Origin: CAYWFP01 sp964457365
GTDB lineage: Bacteria; Planctomycetota; SZUA-567
NCBI GenBank assembly: GCA_964457365.1
Contig: CAYWFP010000063.1
Location: forward strand, 1 to 23,755
Direction of reading: 5' to 3'
Length of the DNA stretch: 23,755 bases
Below the pieces are notes generated by a model. The model did no database searches and was not told the DNA's origin. It saw only the letters and a program-made list of their open reading frames with translations. The position numbers were made by a program, and so were the translations under genes. Of this stretch, positions 1-7,457 are shown piece after piece (position 1 is the stretch's first letter; each line of letters begins with the position of its first letter).

Positions 1-15
1 GGTGTTCTCGCTCAT
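1..15 (-). CDS. rpsQ: 30S ribosomal protein S17, first five codons only
   Basis: An ATG at 15-13 overlaps the TGA stop of rpmC as ATGA and opens a frame reading MSENT to the window edge. In the S10 operon rpsQ nearly always follows rpmC, and S17 proteins commonly begin with a short polar stretch of this kind. Only five codons are present, so the call rests on gene order and on the ATGA coupling rather than on homology. Confidence 0.6.
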
Positions 16-233
16 GCCGTGCTCCCCGCCTTCTCGGCGCTGGCCGCGCGCGCGCGGTCCTTCTGGATGGTGCGAATGCGGGCGATATCGCGCCGCAATT
101 CCTTGAGCTGGTGCGGACGGACCTCCTCACCGAGCGCCACCTGGCACCGCAGCTCCAGGAGTTCGCGCCGGGCCTTGTCCAGCTCCTCCTGCAGCGCGCC
201 GTCGGTCATGCCGCGAATCTCCTCGGCCTTCAT
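12..233 (-). CDS. rpmC: 50S ribosomal protein L29
   Basis: This 73-residue protein begins MKAEEIRGMTDGAL and matches L29, which packs as a helical hairpin near the peptide exit tunnel and helps form the trigger factor/SRP docking site. The central LKELRRDIARIRTI segment is the family signature of the second helix. The ATG overlaps the rplP stop as ATGA, and its own stop overlaps the rpsQ start in the same way, so translation is probably coupled through three genes. It carries a C-terminal extension of about ten Ala/Lys-rich residues, a common variation. The start is fixed by the overlap. Confidence 0.95.
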   Translation of the reverse strand: MKAEEIRGMTDGALQEELDKARRELLELRCQVALGEEVRPHQLKELRRDIARIRTIQKDRARAASAEKAGSTA

Positions 234-655
234 GTCGAGTACCTCCTGGACGCCATGCGCGTCTTCACCGGCAGCTTGTAGGCCTGGCGTCGGAACGCCT
301 GCCGGGCGATATCCTCGCCGACGCCGCTGATCTCGAAGAGAATGGTGCCGGGCTTGACCTCGGCGAACCAGTAGGACACCTCGCCCTTGCCCTTGCCCAT
401 GCGCGTCTCCGCGGGCTGGGCCGTGGCGCTCTTGTGCGGGAAGATGCGGATGTACACCTTGCCCTGCTTGCCGATGAGGCGGTTGGCGGCGACACGCGCG
501 GCCTCGATCTGGCTGGAGGTGACGCGTCCGGCCTCGAGCGACTGCAGGCCAAATTCGCCGAAGGCCACGTAGTTGCCGGCGGTGGCGTTGCCGCGGATGC
601 GGCGGCGTTGGAACTTGCGGTGTTTCACCCGCTTGGGCATCTTGACAGGAGGCAT
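230..655 (-). CDS. rplP: 50S ribosomal protein L16
   Basis: At 141 residues this is the usual length for L16, a 50S protein near the A-site tRNA elbow that is needed for late subunit assembly. The conserved start region MPKRVKHRK is preceded by a short MPPVK extension. The RMGKGKG loop (around residues 84-90) and the KPGTILFE strand follow. An AGGAGG-like ribosome binding site sits just upstream in the two-base gap after rpsC, supporting the start at 655. The last residues (RMASRRYST) differ from the KT-x-F-V ending of many homologues, which is within family variation. Confidence 0.96.
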   Translation of the reverse strand: MPPVKMPKRVKHRKFQRRRIRGNATAGNYVAFGEFGLQSLEAGRVTSSQIEAARVAANRLIGKQGKVYIRIFPHKSATAQPAETRMGKGKGEVSYWFAEVKPGTILFEISGVGEDIARQAFRRQAYKLPVKTRMASRRYST

Positions 656-657
656 GA

Positions 658-1308
658 TCAGGTCTCCTCGTTCTGCAGTTCGTCGACGTCGCCCTTGTAG
701 ATCCAGACCTTGACGCCGATATGGCCCATCGTCGTGCGCGCTTCGGCGAAGCCGTAGTCGATGACCGCGCGCAGTTTCTGCAACGGCAGGTTGCCGACGG
801 TGTAGCCGTCGGAGCGGGCGATCTCCGCCCCGCCCAGGCGCCCCGCCACACGGATCTTGATGCCGTACACCCCGCCCTGAATCGAGGCCTCGACGGCCTT
901 CTTCATGGCGCGGCGGTAGTTGACGCGCTTGCCGATCTGCTCGGCGATGGCCTGGGCCACGAGTTGGCCGTTGACCTCCGGGCGGGTGACCTCGCGGATC
1001 TTGATCGAGATCTTGCGCCCGCCGAGGATCTTCTGCAGGTCCGCGCGCAGGCGGTCCACCTCGGCGCCGCGGCGGCCGATGACCACACCCGGGCGGGCGG
1101 CGTGGATAACCACCTCCACCTCGTCGTCGGTGCGCTCGATCTCGGTCTTGGCGATGCCGGCGAACGAGAGGTTCTTCTTGATGTAGTCGCGCACCCGCAC
1201 GTCCTCGACGAGCCAGTCGCCGAAGTCCTGCTTGGAGGCGAACCAGCGGCTTTCCCAGTCGCGCGTGATGCCGGTGCGGAACCCGATCGGATGAACCTTC
1301 TGACCCAC
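658..1308 (-). CDS. rpsC: 30S ribosomal protein S3
   Basis: This 216-residue protein is S3, part of the mRNA entry tunnel and its helicase activity. It begins VGQKVHPIGFR, the invariant S3 N-terminus, so the initiation codon is GTG at 1308, with AGGAGAGG 8 or so bases upstream. The type-2 KH domain carries the GxxG loop as IGRRG (about residues 77-81). The C-terminal domain contains KIRVAGRLGGAEIARS, which is nearly universal. A longer frame upstream has no S3 similarity and runs into rplV, so it was rejected as the start. Confidence 0.97.
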   Translation of the reverse strand: MGQKVHPIGFRTGITRDWESRWFASKQDFGDWLVEDVRVRDYIKKNLSFAGIAKTEIERTDDEVEVVIHAARPGVVIGRRGAEVDRLRADLQKILGGRKISIKIREVTRPEVNGQLVAQAIAEQIGKRVNYRRAMKKAVEASIQGGVYGIKIRVAGRLGGAEIARSDGYTVGNLPLQKLRAVIDYGFAEARTTMGHIGVKVWIYKGDVDELQNEET

Positions 1309-1319
1309 GGAACCTCTCC

Positions 1320-1664
1320 TTACTCTTCGTTCGCTTCGACGTCCAACTCGACGCAGAGATGGCTGCGCCGCCGCAGCCGCCCGTTGGCCATGCCCCGCGA
1401 GCGCGGCCGCCAGCGCTTCAGGCGCACGCCCTCGTCGACCCACGCGCGCGTGACGTAAAGGCTGTCGACGTCGTCGACGCCGCGATCCTCGGCGTTGGCC
1501 TGGGCGCTGCGCACCACCTTGTACAGCAGCTTCGCCGCGCGCTGCGGCGCGAAGTGCAGCAGGCTCAAGGCCTCGCTGACGTTCTTGCCGCGGATCATGT
1601 CCGCGATCAACCGGGCCTTGCGCGGCGGCACGGGCGCGTGCTTGTGAACGGATACGTACGGCAT
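1320..1664 (-). CDS. rplV: 50S ribosomal protein L22
   Basis: The 114-residue product is L22, whose beta-hairpin lines the peptide exit tunnel and borders the macrolide site. The pattern PRKARLIADMIRGK near the N-terminus and the hairpin tip region KRWRPRSRGMANGRLRR are diagnostic. It lies between rpsS and rpsC in the conserved S10 order, with short gaps on both sides. The C-terminal tail is acidic (ELDVEANEE). Length and motifs are ordinary. Confidence 0.96.
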   Translation of the reverse strand: MPYVSVHKHAPVPPRKARLIADMIRGKNVSEALSLLHFAPQRAAKLLYKVVRSAQANAEDRGVDDVDSLYVTRAWVDEGVRLKRWRPRSRGMANGRLRRRSHLCVELDVEANEE

Positions 1665-1674
1665 CGCTCTGCTC

Positions 1675-1932
1675 CTACTTCGCGTGCGAGGTGAAGGCGC
1701 GCGTGATGGCGAATTCCCCGAGCTTGTGCCCCACCATCGACTCGCTGACCAGGACGTTCTGGAACGTGCGGCCGTTGTGCACGGCGAAGGTGTGGCCGAC
1801 GAATTCGGGCACGATGGTGCAAGCGCGCGCCCACGTCTTGATCGGATCGCGACTGTTGGTCTCTTTCTGTTTCATGACCTTGAGGAGCACCTTCTCGTCA
1901 ACGTAAGGGCCCTTCTTGACCGAGCGTCCCAT
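1675..1932 (-). CDS. rpsS: 30S ribosomal protein S19
   Basis: This 85-residue protein starts MGRSVKKGPYVDEKLL-like and contains VGHTFAVHNGRTFQNV and MVGHKLGEFA, all standard for S19, which binds the head of the 30S with S13 and contacts the A-site finger. A GAGGAGAAC ribosome binding site lies just upstream of the ATG at 1932, in the 12-base gap after rplB. Nothing is unusual in length or motif content. Confidence 0.97.
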   Translation of the reverse strand: MGRSVKKGPYVDEKVLLKVMKQKETNSRDPIKTWARACTIVPEFVGHTFAVHNGRTFQNVLVSESMVGHKLGEFAITRAFTSHAK

Positions 1933-1944
1933 CTGTTCTCCTCG

Positions 1945-2781
1945 CTACTTCTTCTTCTTCCTGCGGCTGATGATCATGTTATCCGTCCGGGCGCGCGGAT
2001 TGCGCGTCTTGCCGCCGCGCGCGTAGACGCCGGTGGGACTGCAGAAATGCTTGCCGCCCGCGCGCCGCCCCTCGCCGCCGCCGAGGGGGTGGTCCACCGG
2101 GTTCATCGTGCTGCCGCGGACGTGCGGCCGGCGCCCCATATGGCGCTTGCGGCCGGCCTTGCCGATCTTGACCATGGCGTGGTCGGCGTTGCCGATGGTG
2201 CCGATGGTGGCCCGGCAGCGACGGTCGACGCGGCGCATTTCGCCCGAGGGCATGAGCAGGATCGCATGCGTCCCGTCCTTGGCCATCAGCGTGCAGGCCA
2301 TGCCGGCCGCGCGCGCGAATTTGCCGCCCTGCCCCGGGTTGAGCTCGACGTTATGCACCTGCACGCCCAGAGGCATGCGCTCGAGCGACTTGCAGTTGCC
2401 CGCCTCGGGCTCGGCATCGTCGCCGCTCATGACATGCGCGCCCACGCGCAGCTTCTGCGGCGCGAGGATGTAGCGCTTGGTGCCGTCGGCGTAGTGCAGC
2501 AGCGCGATGTTGGCCGAGCGGATCGGGTCGTACTCGATGGCGGCGACCTTGGCGGTGATGCCGTCCTTGTCGTTGCGCTTCCAGTCGATCATCCGGTAGA
2601 GGCGCTTGTGCCCGCCGCCGCGGCAGCGCGCGGTCACCACGCCGCGGTGGTTGCGCCCGCCCTTCTTGTTGAGCACTTTCAGCAGCTTCTTCTCCGGGGC
2701 CTTCTTCGTCACCTCGGCGAAGTCGAGGCTGGTCATGTGGCGCTGCGAAGGCGTGACCGGTTTGTATTTGCGCATTCCCAT
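1945..2781 (-). CDS. rplB: 50S ribosomal protein L2
   Basis: A 278-residue L2, needed for subunit association and the peptidyl-transferase region of 23S rRNA. The N-terminal KKGGRNHRGVVTARCRGGGHKR and the C-terminal MNPVDHPLGGGEGR blocks identify it. The first histidine of the DHPHGGG box (E. coli H229) is present, but the second is leucine here (DHPLGGG). The C-terminus ends in an Arg/Lys-rich tail typical of L2. It sits between rplW and rpsS as expected. The start at 2781 matches the MGMRKYKPVTPSQR beginning of other L2 proteins. Confidence 0.97.
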   Translation of the reverse strand: MGMRKYKPVTPSQRHMTSLDFAEVTKKAPEKKLLKVLNKKGGRNHRGVVTARCRGGGHKRLYRMIDWKRNDKDGITAKVAAIEYDPIRSANIALLHYADGTKRYILAPQKLRVGAHVMSGDDAEPEAGNCKSLERMPLGVQVHNVELNPGQGGKFARAAGMACTLMAKDGTHAILLMPSGEMRRVDRRCRATIGTIGNADHAMVKIGKAGRKRHMGRRPHVRGSTMNPVDHPLGGGEGRRAGGKHFCSPTGVYARGGKTRNPRARTDNMIISRRKKKK

Positions 2782-2796
2782 GGCGTCTCTCCCGCG

Positions 2797-3081
2797 TTAC
2801 TTCAGAATCTCGATCGCCTGCCCGTCCTGCAGGCGGACCATGGCTTTTTTCCAGCTCTTGGAGCGGCCGATATAGCGCCCGAAACGGCGCTGCTTGCCCA
2901 TCACGTTGAGCGTGCGCACCGACTTGACCTTGACGTTCCACAACATCTCGACCGCCTGTTTGATCTCCGACTTGGTGGCCTCGTCGACTACCTTGAAGAC
3001 GTAAGTGTCGTGCTCCTCGACATACTCGTGGCTCTTCTCGGAGGTGTGCGGCCGCCGGATAACCTGATACGGATCGATCAT
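2797..3081 (-). CDS. rplW: 50S ribosomal protein L23
   Basis: The 94-residue product is L23, the main docking protein for trigger factor and SRP at the tunnel exit. It starts MIDPYQVIRRPHTSEKS, which carries the conserved RP-x-x-TEKS-type motif, and contains the YVFKVVDEATKSEIKQAVE core and the GKQRRFGRYIGR RNA-binding loop. Its ATG overlaps the rplD stop as ATGA, so the two are translationally coupled. A longer frame exists upstream but is only the shadow of rplD. Confidence 0.95.
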   Translation of the reverse strand: MIDPYQVIRRPHTSEKSHEYVEEHDTYVFKVVDEATKSEIKQAVEMLWNVKVKSVRTLNVMGKQRRFGRYIGRSKSWKKAMVRLQDGQAIEILK

Positions 3082-3704
3082 TTCGCCTTCTCCTCGGCCA
3101 GCGCCTGCAGCGCCTCTTTGGTCATCAGCACCTTCTCGGGCTTGAGCACGCCGTAGGGGTGCAACTCCGCCAGCGGCAGCATCGCGGCGCTGGGGATGTT
3201 GCGGACGCTCTTCCAGATGTTGGTGTCGGGGGCTTTGGTGACAACGAGGCAGGATTTCTGGATCTTCAGGTTCTTCAGCGTTTCCACGATATCCTTGGTG
3301 CGCGGCTGGCTCTGGGTCAGTTCGTTTACGATGACGATCTCGCCGTCGCGGAGCTTGCCCAGCAGCGCGCTTCTCAGGGCCTGGCGGCGGGCTTTCTTCG
3401 GCATCTGCTGGCCGTAATCCCGCGGCCTGGGGCCATGGGTTGCCGCACCGCCGCGGCTGCCGGTGCGATGCTTGAAGCCCATGCGCGCGCGCCCGGTGCC
3501 TTTCTGGCGGTAAGCCTTGCTGCGCGTGCCGACCAGGGCGCGGCGGTTCTTGGCCGCATGCGTGCCCTGGCGCTGGTTGGCCTCGTACATGACGATCGCC
3601 TGATGCATCAACGTATAGTTGACGCACTTTCCGAGGCAGCTCTCGTCGAACTGAATCGTCTCGATCACCTTGCCCTGATGATCATGAACCGGCAAATCCA
3701 TCAT
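3078..3704 (-). CDS. rplD: 50S ribosomal protein L4, first gene of the ribosomal operon
   Basis: This L4 protein (208 residues) has the RRALVGTRSKAYRQKGTGRAR loop that lines the exit tunnel and the GGAATHGPRPRDY segment, both diagnostic. Two ATGs occur in tandem at 3704 and 3701; GGAG eight bases ahead favours 3704. A longer in-frame extension to 3800 has no L4 similarity. In most bacteria rpsJ and rplC precede rplD. Here neither is present, and rplD instead follows its own promoter (3900-3927) and a structured leader. In E. coli L4 represses its own operon through the leader RNA, so control from this leader is conceivable but unproven. Confidence 0.96.
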   Translation of the reverse strand: MMDLPVHDHQGKVIETIQFDESCLGKCVNYTLMHQAIVMYEANQRQGTHAAKNRRALVGTRSKAYRQKGTGRARMGFKHRTGSRGGAATHGPRPRDYGQQMPKKARRQALRSALLGKLRDGEIVIVNELTQSQPRTKDIVETLKNLKIQKSCLVVTKAPDTNIWKSVRNIPSAAMLPLAELHPYGVLKPEKVLMTKEALQALAEEKAK

Positions 3705-3899
3705 CTCGCCAACTCCACGCTGCCGTCTGCACGCCCCTGCGGAGCGATTCGACAACGAAAATAAATCCCCTGGGAAGCGCCGTCTTGGTTTGAATCGCAA
3801 TTGCCGCCGCGCGATTCACCTGGACGACCGTCCCGCGTCCCGTAACCAGGCCTAATTCAAGCAGTTACCGCCATCTTCGGCGGATTTGAAGAAAGAAGG
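3705..3899 (-). promoter_or_regulatory. Structured 5' leader of the rplD operon
   Basis: This roughly 190-nt stretch lies between the predicted transcription start near 3893 and rplD. Read on the minus strand it forms a 5-bp hairpin at 3868-3883 (CCGCC/GGCGG), a small 4-bp hairpin at 3822-3833, and a perfect 8-bp hairpin at 3791-3818 (TGAATCGC/GCGATTCA, 12-nt loop). No ORF in it resembles rplC. The leader is long for a simple untranslated region, and ribosomal operons are often autoregulated through such leaders, but I recognise no known ribosomal leader family. Confidence 0.5.
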
Positions 3900-3927
3900 A
3901 TTCTAATGAATTCTGCCAGACAGTCAA
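3900..3927 (-). promoter_or_regulatory. Sigma70-type promoter of the rplD operon
   Basis: On the minus strand TTGACT (3927-3922) and TAGAAT (3905-3900) are separated by 16 bases. The sequence just upstream, to about 3970, is rich in A and T tracts and resembles an UP element, as expected for a strong ribosomal promoter. The predicted start of transcription is near 3893. Confidence 0.7.
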
Positions 3928-4046
3928 CGGGTTTTCTCCGAAAATCGGGGAATTTTCAAAAAATTAATATCCTCCCGGGGGAGCGCTTCGTCCAACCGTT
4001 ACATGCCGGCTCAAAAATGGACAAATCGCCGCACGATACGAATTCT

Positions 4047-4075
4047 TTGACAATCGACAGCAAATCTGCTATAGA
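4047..4075 (+). promoter_or_regulatory. Sigma70-type promoter of dtd
   Basis: A perfect TTGACA at 4047-4052 and TATAGA at 4070-4075 are separated by 17 bases. The predicted start lies near 4082, about 24 bases before the dtd ATG. It diverges from the ribosomal promoter, with about 120 bp of AT-rich DNA between the two -35 boxes. Confidence 0.75.
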
Positions 4076-4105
4076 GACGCCCCTTATCCGGCGAAGAAGC
4101 GATTC

Positions 4106-4543
4106 ATGCGCGCAGTCGTACAACGCGTCTCGGAAGCCAGCGTCACCGTCGAGGGTGAAACGGTGTCGCAGATCGGCATGGGCCTGCTGATCCTCGTCGG
4201 CGTCGAGATGGAAGACACCGAGGCGCAGGCGGAAAAGCTGGCGGCGAAGATATGCAAATTGCGCATCTTTCGCGACGACGAGGAAAAGATGAACCTCTCG
4301 GTCAAGGATATCGGCGGCGGCATTATCGCGGTCAGCCAGTTCACCCTCTGCGCCGATACCCGCAAAGGCAACCGCCCTTCCTTTATCTACGCCGCCCCGC
4401 CCGAGAAGGCCAACCCACTGTACGAGCTCTTCTGCAAGGCGATCGAAACACAAGGCATCAACTGCGGCCGGGGCGTCTTCGGCGCACATATGGACGTACG
4501 GCTCTGCAACCACGGTCCGGTCACTATCCTTCTCGATGTGTGA
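4106..4543 (+). CDS. dtd: D-aminoacyl-tRNA deacylase
   Basis: The 145-residue protein matches DTD, which hydrolyses D-aminoacyl-tRNA (and Gly-tRNA-Ala) to keep D-amino acids out of protein. It starts MRAVVQRVSEASVTVEGE, has the active-site SQFTL motif near residues 77-81, and the C-terminal NHGPVT block carrying the cross-subunit Gly-cisPro pair. RIFRDDEEKMNLSV is also typical. The length is normal. It has its own promoter at 4047-4075; the ribosome binding site is weak (GAAGAAG). Its TGA stop lies inside the left arm of the inverted-repeat element at 4541-4653, but the protein ends naturally at LLDV, so it is not truncated. Confidence 0.95.
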   Translation: MRAVVQRVSEASVTVEGETVSQIGMGLLILVGVEMEDTEAQAEKLAAKICKLRIFRDDEEKMNLSVKDIGGGIIAVSQFTLCADTRKGNRPSFIYAAPPEKANPLYELFCKAIETQGINCGRGVFGAHMDVRLCNHGPVTILLDV

Positions 4544-4653
4544 TGCCACCGCCAAAAGTCGACCGCATGAAGCCGAACCTACCATATCTTGCGTCGCCAG
4601 GCTCCTTGGCGCACAAGATGTGAGCCGACACGGGACTTTTGACGGAGGCGTCA
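4541..4653. repeat. Inverted-repeat element with internal palindrome (MITE-like or structured RNA)
   Basis: Arms of 20 bp at 4541-4560 and 4634-4653 are inverted copies, matching at 17 of 20 positions. Between them a second palindrome at 4583-4622 pairs 9 bp (4583-4591 with 4614-4622) and then 7 bp (4595-4601 with 4605-4611) around a 3-nt loop. The eight bases ATGTGTGA occur at both edges (4536-4543 and 4653-4660), which could be a target-site duplication. There is no U-tract, so it is not a standard terminator. The left arm includes the dtd stop codon. No second copy is in the window, so a mobile origin is inferred. Confidence 0.55.
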
Positions 4654-4731
4654 TGTGTGAGTTCCCCCTTTCCGGCGCTGCAACCCTAACTGCTTATTAA
4701 TGTTGAATTTCCATTAGATCCCGGAAACGGG

Positions 4732-4759
4732 TTGACGAAAAAAATCGCTTTTCTATAAT
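4732..4759 (+). promoter_or_regulatory. Strong sigma70-type promoter and leader of gap
   Basis: TTGACG (4732-4737) and a perfect TATAAT (4754-4759) are 16 bases apart, with AT-rich sequence upstream (4690-4720) that could serve as an UP element. The predicted start is near 4767, giving a leader of about 97 nt. The leader holds a hairpin with stem GGGCC/GGCCC at 4784-4798. The rest of 4654-4731 carries no gene I can support. Confidence 0.75.
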
Positions 4760-4863
4760 CCTTCCGGACTGTTAGATGATCATGGGCCATTGCGGCCCGC
4801 GCTAACATTTTCGGGAAGCCCTATTTGAGGCGGTTCGAGGGGTAGGCTGAAGGAGAACAGGAC

Positions 4864-5877
<1,014 letters not shown>

Positions 5878-5907
5878 ACCCGCGAAACGCTCGCGACCTA
5901 TCGAACG

Positions 5908-5938
5908 CGCCCCGCCGAAAACGGCGGGGCGTTTTTTT
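5908..5938 (+). terminator. Rho-independent terminator of gap
   Basis: A perfect 10-bp GC-rich stem (5908-5917 with 5922-5931) closes on an AAAA loop and is followed by seven T residues at 5932-5938. This is a textbook intrinsic terminator, 30 bases after the gap stop codon. Confidence 0.95.
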
Positions 5939-5966
5939 ATACTTTGCCCGCGTCTTCGCCGCGAGC

Positions 5967-6320
5967 TCAATGGTACAAGTAATAGAAGATAAGGCCGAGC
6001 AGAGGTAGCCCCAGCTGGATGAGCAGGACCAGGATCCAGAGCAGACTGTCGCGCCGCCCGGTCAAGCGCAGACTGACTCGGTCGAGGCCGTGAAGAAAAA
6101 ACGTCACCGCCGTGCCCAGCGCCATCGCGCCGAGGTGGACGACGACGATGAGGACGAGCGCCTCCGCGAGCGTCAGGCCCGCCAGCCCGAACACCACACC
6201 CCAGAACAGCAGGAGCGCGCCGTTGATGACGGCGAGATAGGCGACCATCTGTGCCGCCAGGCCGCGCCTGCCCTCGGAGGCTTCGTGAAATCGTCGCCAG
6301 GCGCAACGCGTCCAGTGCAT
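5967..6320 (-). CDS. Small hydrophobic membrane protein, function unknown
   Basis: The 117-residue product has a short basic N-terminus (CAWRRFHEASEGRRG) followed by about three transmembrane segments, near residues 25-48, 52-78 and 90-116, with a basic loop (RVSLRLTGRRDS) between the second and third. I do not recognise the family. The start at 6320 is chosen because a promoter (TTGACT at 6356-6351, GATACC at 6333-6328, 17-base spacer) would begin transcription at or next to this ATG, implying a leaderless message; no Shine-Dalgarno is seen. An in-frame extension to 6398 would begin upstream of the promoter. It converges with gap across the terminator. Confidence 0.6.
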   Translation of the reverse strand: MHWTRCAWRRFHEASEGRRGLAAQMVAYLAVINGALLLFWGVVFGLAGLTLAEALVLIVVVHLGAMALGTAVTFFLHGLDRVSLRLTGRRDSLLWILVLLIQLGLPLLGLIFYYLYH

Positions 6321-6327
6321 GCCATAG

Positions 6328-6356
6328 GGTATCGCACAAGGCGGACGACGAGTCAA
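6328..6356 (-). promoter_or_regulatory. Possible promoter of the small membrane protein gene
   Basis: TTGACT (6356-6351) and GATACC (6333-6328) are 17 bases apart on the minus strand, with a TG one base before the -10. The expected start falls at about 6321, directly before the ATG at 6320. The -10 box is a weak match. Confidence 0.4.
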
Positions 6357-6387
6357 GTCGCAACCAGCCCGCAACGCGTATTCCGTA

Positions 6388-6416
6388 TTGGCTCTCAACA
6401 GCAGTAGCGGTATAAT
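6388..6416 (+). promoter_or_regulatory. Promoter of the truncated hydrolase gene
   Basis: TTGGCT (6388-6393) and a perfect TATAAT (6411-6416) are separated by 17 bases. The expected transcription start, seven bases after the -10 box, is the A of the ATG at 6423, so the transcript would be leaderless. Confidence 0.6.
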
Positions 6417-6422
6417 CGCGGC

Positions 6423-6530
6423 ATGGACTCGATCACCCAGGGCCTCTTGGGCGCGGCCATCGCCGAGGCGCAGCTACACGAAGAGGAGCCGGAGTTCGAT
6501 CACGAACGTCACTCGAACGCGTCGGCGTGA
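6423..6530 (+). pseudogene. N-terminal remnant of a YdjM-like (DUF457) membrane hydrolase
   Basis: A 35-codon frame begins MDSITQGLLGAAIAEA, the conserved N-terminus of the YdjM/DUF457 metal-dependent hydrolase family (inner-membrane proteins that usually continue with transmembrane segments and a P-D-x-D motif). After about residue 16 the sequence turns polar and acidic (QLHEEEPEFDHERH) and stops at 6530, and the C-terminus of the radical SAM gene begins 30 bases later on the other strand. The remainder of the hydrolase is absent in all frames nearby. The promoter and start codon remain intact. It may be a deletion remnant, or a short peptide gene that kept this start; I favour a remnant. 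Confidence 0.5.
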
Positions 6531-6560
6531 TTGCCCGGCCGGCACGGCCTGTCAGGCCCG

Positions 6561-7457
6561 TCACGCGCTCCCCTGCCTCGTCCCGCGCTCCTGCAGCACC
6601 CGCTCGACCGCCAGCCGCACGCAGTTGCCGTCGAGGCACCAGTCGGGCGCAACAAGGCGGTCTTTGGGCGCGGTGCCGTGCACGCGCTGCACCACCACCC
6701 GCCAGGGCAGCTGCTCCAGCAAGGTCGCGAGCGCATCGGCGTACGCCTCCAGCGTCATCAACTCCACCGGTTCGTTGGCGTGAACTTCCGCGAGGCGCGA
6801 ACCTTTCACCACGTGCAGGTTATGGTACTTGATCGAGTCGATGCCGGCGGCGACCATCACCGCCTGCGTATGCAGGAAGTCGTCCAGACTCTCGCCCGGA
6901 AGACCGACGATCATGTGGCCGGTCAGATGCAGCCCGCGCCCGCGGCTGCGGTCCATGGCCTCGACGTAGTCGGCGACGGTGTGGCCGCGGTCGATGCGCG
7001 CCAGCGTCTCGTCGCACGCCGACTGCAGGCCGTATTCGAGCTGGACATAAGCGCGCCGCGCCAGTTCTTCCAGGAGGTCCAACGTCGCCTCGTCGATGCA
7101 GTCGGGGCGGGTGCCTATTGCCAGCCCGACGACACCTTCGACGGCAAGCGCTTCCTCGTACAACGCCCGCAAGCACTCGACCGGCGCGTAGGTATTGGTA
7201 TAGGCCTGGAAGTAGGCGATAAATATCTCCGCGCCGCGCGCGGCCCGCATGCCGATACGCACCTGCTCGGCCACCGGCAGGCGCGGCCCCTGGCGGTTGG
7301 GATTGAACGAGGCGTTGTCGCAATAGACGCAACCGCCGCTGCCGCGGGTGCCGTCGCGGTTGGGACAGGTGAAGCCCGCGTCGATGGCGACCTTGCGCAC
7401 GGGCGCGCCGAAGCGGCGGCGCAGGTAGGCGCCGTAGCCGTGCCAGAGTCGGCTCAC
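6561..7457 (-). CDS. Radical SAM protein, YhcC/TIGR01212 family
   Basis: The 298-residue protein binds a 4Fe-4S cluster through Cys31, Cys43 and Cys46 in TCPNRDGTRGSGGCVYC, the hallmark of the YhcC (Elp3-like) radical SAM group. AYFQAYTNTYAP, IGTRPDCID, QLEYGLQS and HMIVGLPGES are further family blocks. The substrate is not established for the family in general. The start is GTG at 7457, overlapping the phosphatase stop as GTGA, and translation from here begins exactly where homologues begin (SRLWHGYGAYLR). Longer frames upstream are shadows of the phosphatase gene. It is the second gene of a two-gene unit; no clear terminator follows. Confidence 0.92.
   Translation of the reverse strand: MSRLWHGYGAYLRRRFGAPVRKVAIDAGFTCPNRDGTRGSGGCVYCDNASFNPNRQGPRLPVAEQVRIGMRAARGAEIFIAYFQAYTNTYAPVECLRALYEEALAVEGVVGLAIGTRPDCIDEATLDLLEELARRAYVQLEYGLQSACDETLARIDRGHTVADYVEAMDRSRGRGLHLTGHMIVGLPGESLDDFLHTQAVMVAAGIDSIKYHNLHVVKGSRLAEVHANEPVELMTLEAYADALATLLEQLPWRVVVQRVHGTAPKDRLVAPDWCLDGNCVRLAVERVLQERGTRQGSA

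Noticed and set aside
1684..3156. A 490-codon open frame on the plus strand across the ribosomal genes
   Set aside because: It is antisense to rpsS, rplB and rplW and has the Arg/Ala/His-rich composition of a high-GC shadow frame; no recognisable protein.
3906..4190. A 94-codon plus-strand frame starting in the divergent promoter region before dtd
   Set aside because: It overlaps both promoters and the dtd start, has no family resemblance, and lacks a ribosome binding site.
4653..4700. A 15-codon frame after GGAGG (MCEFPLSGAATLTAY) following the inverted-repeat element
   Set aside because: Very short, no known leader peptide pattern, and its start is part of the right arm of the repeat; not supported as a gene.
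6531..6560. Imperfect hairpin in the gap after the radical SAM gene, considered as a terminator
   Set aside because: The stem is bulged and there is no U-tract on the minus strand.
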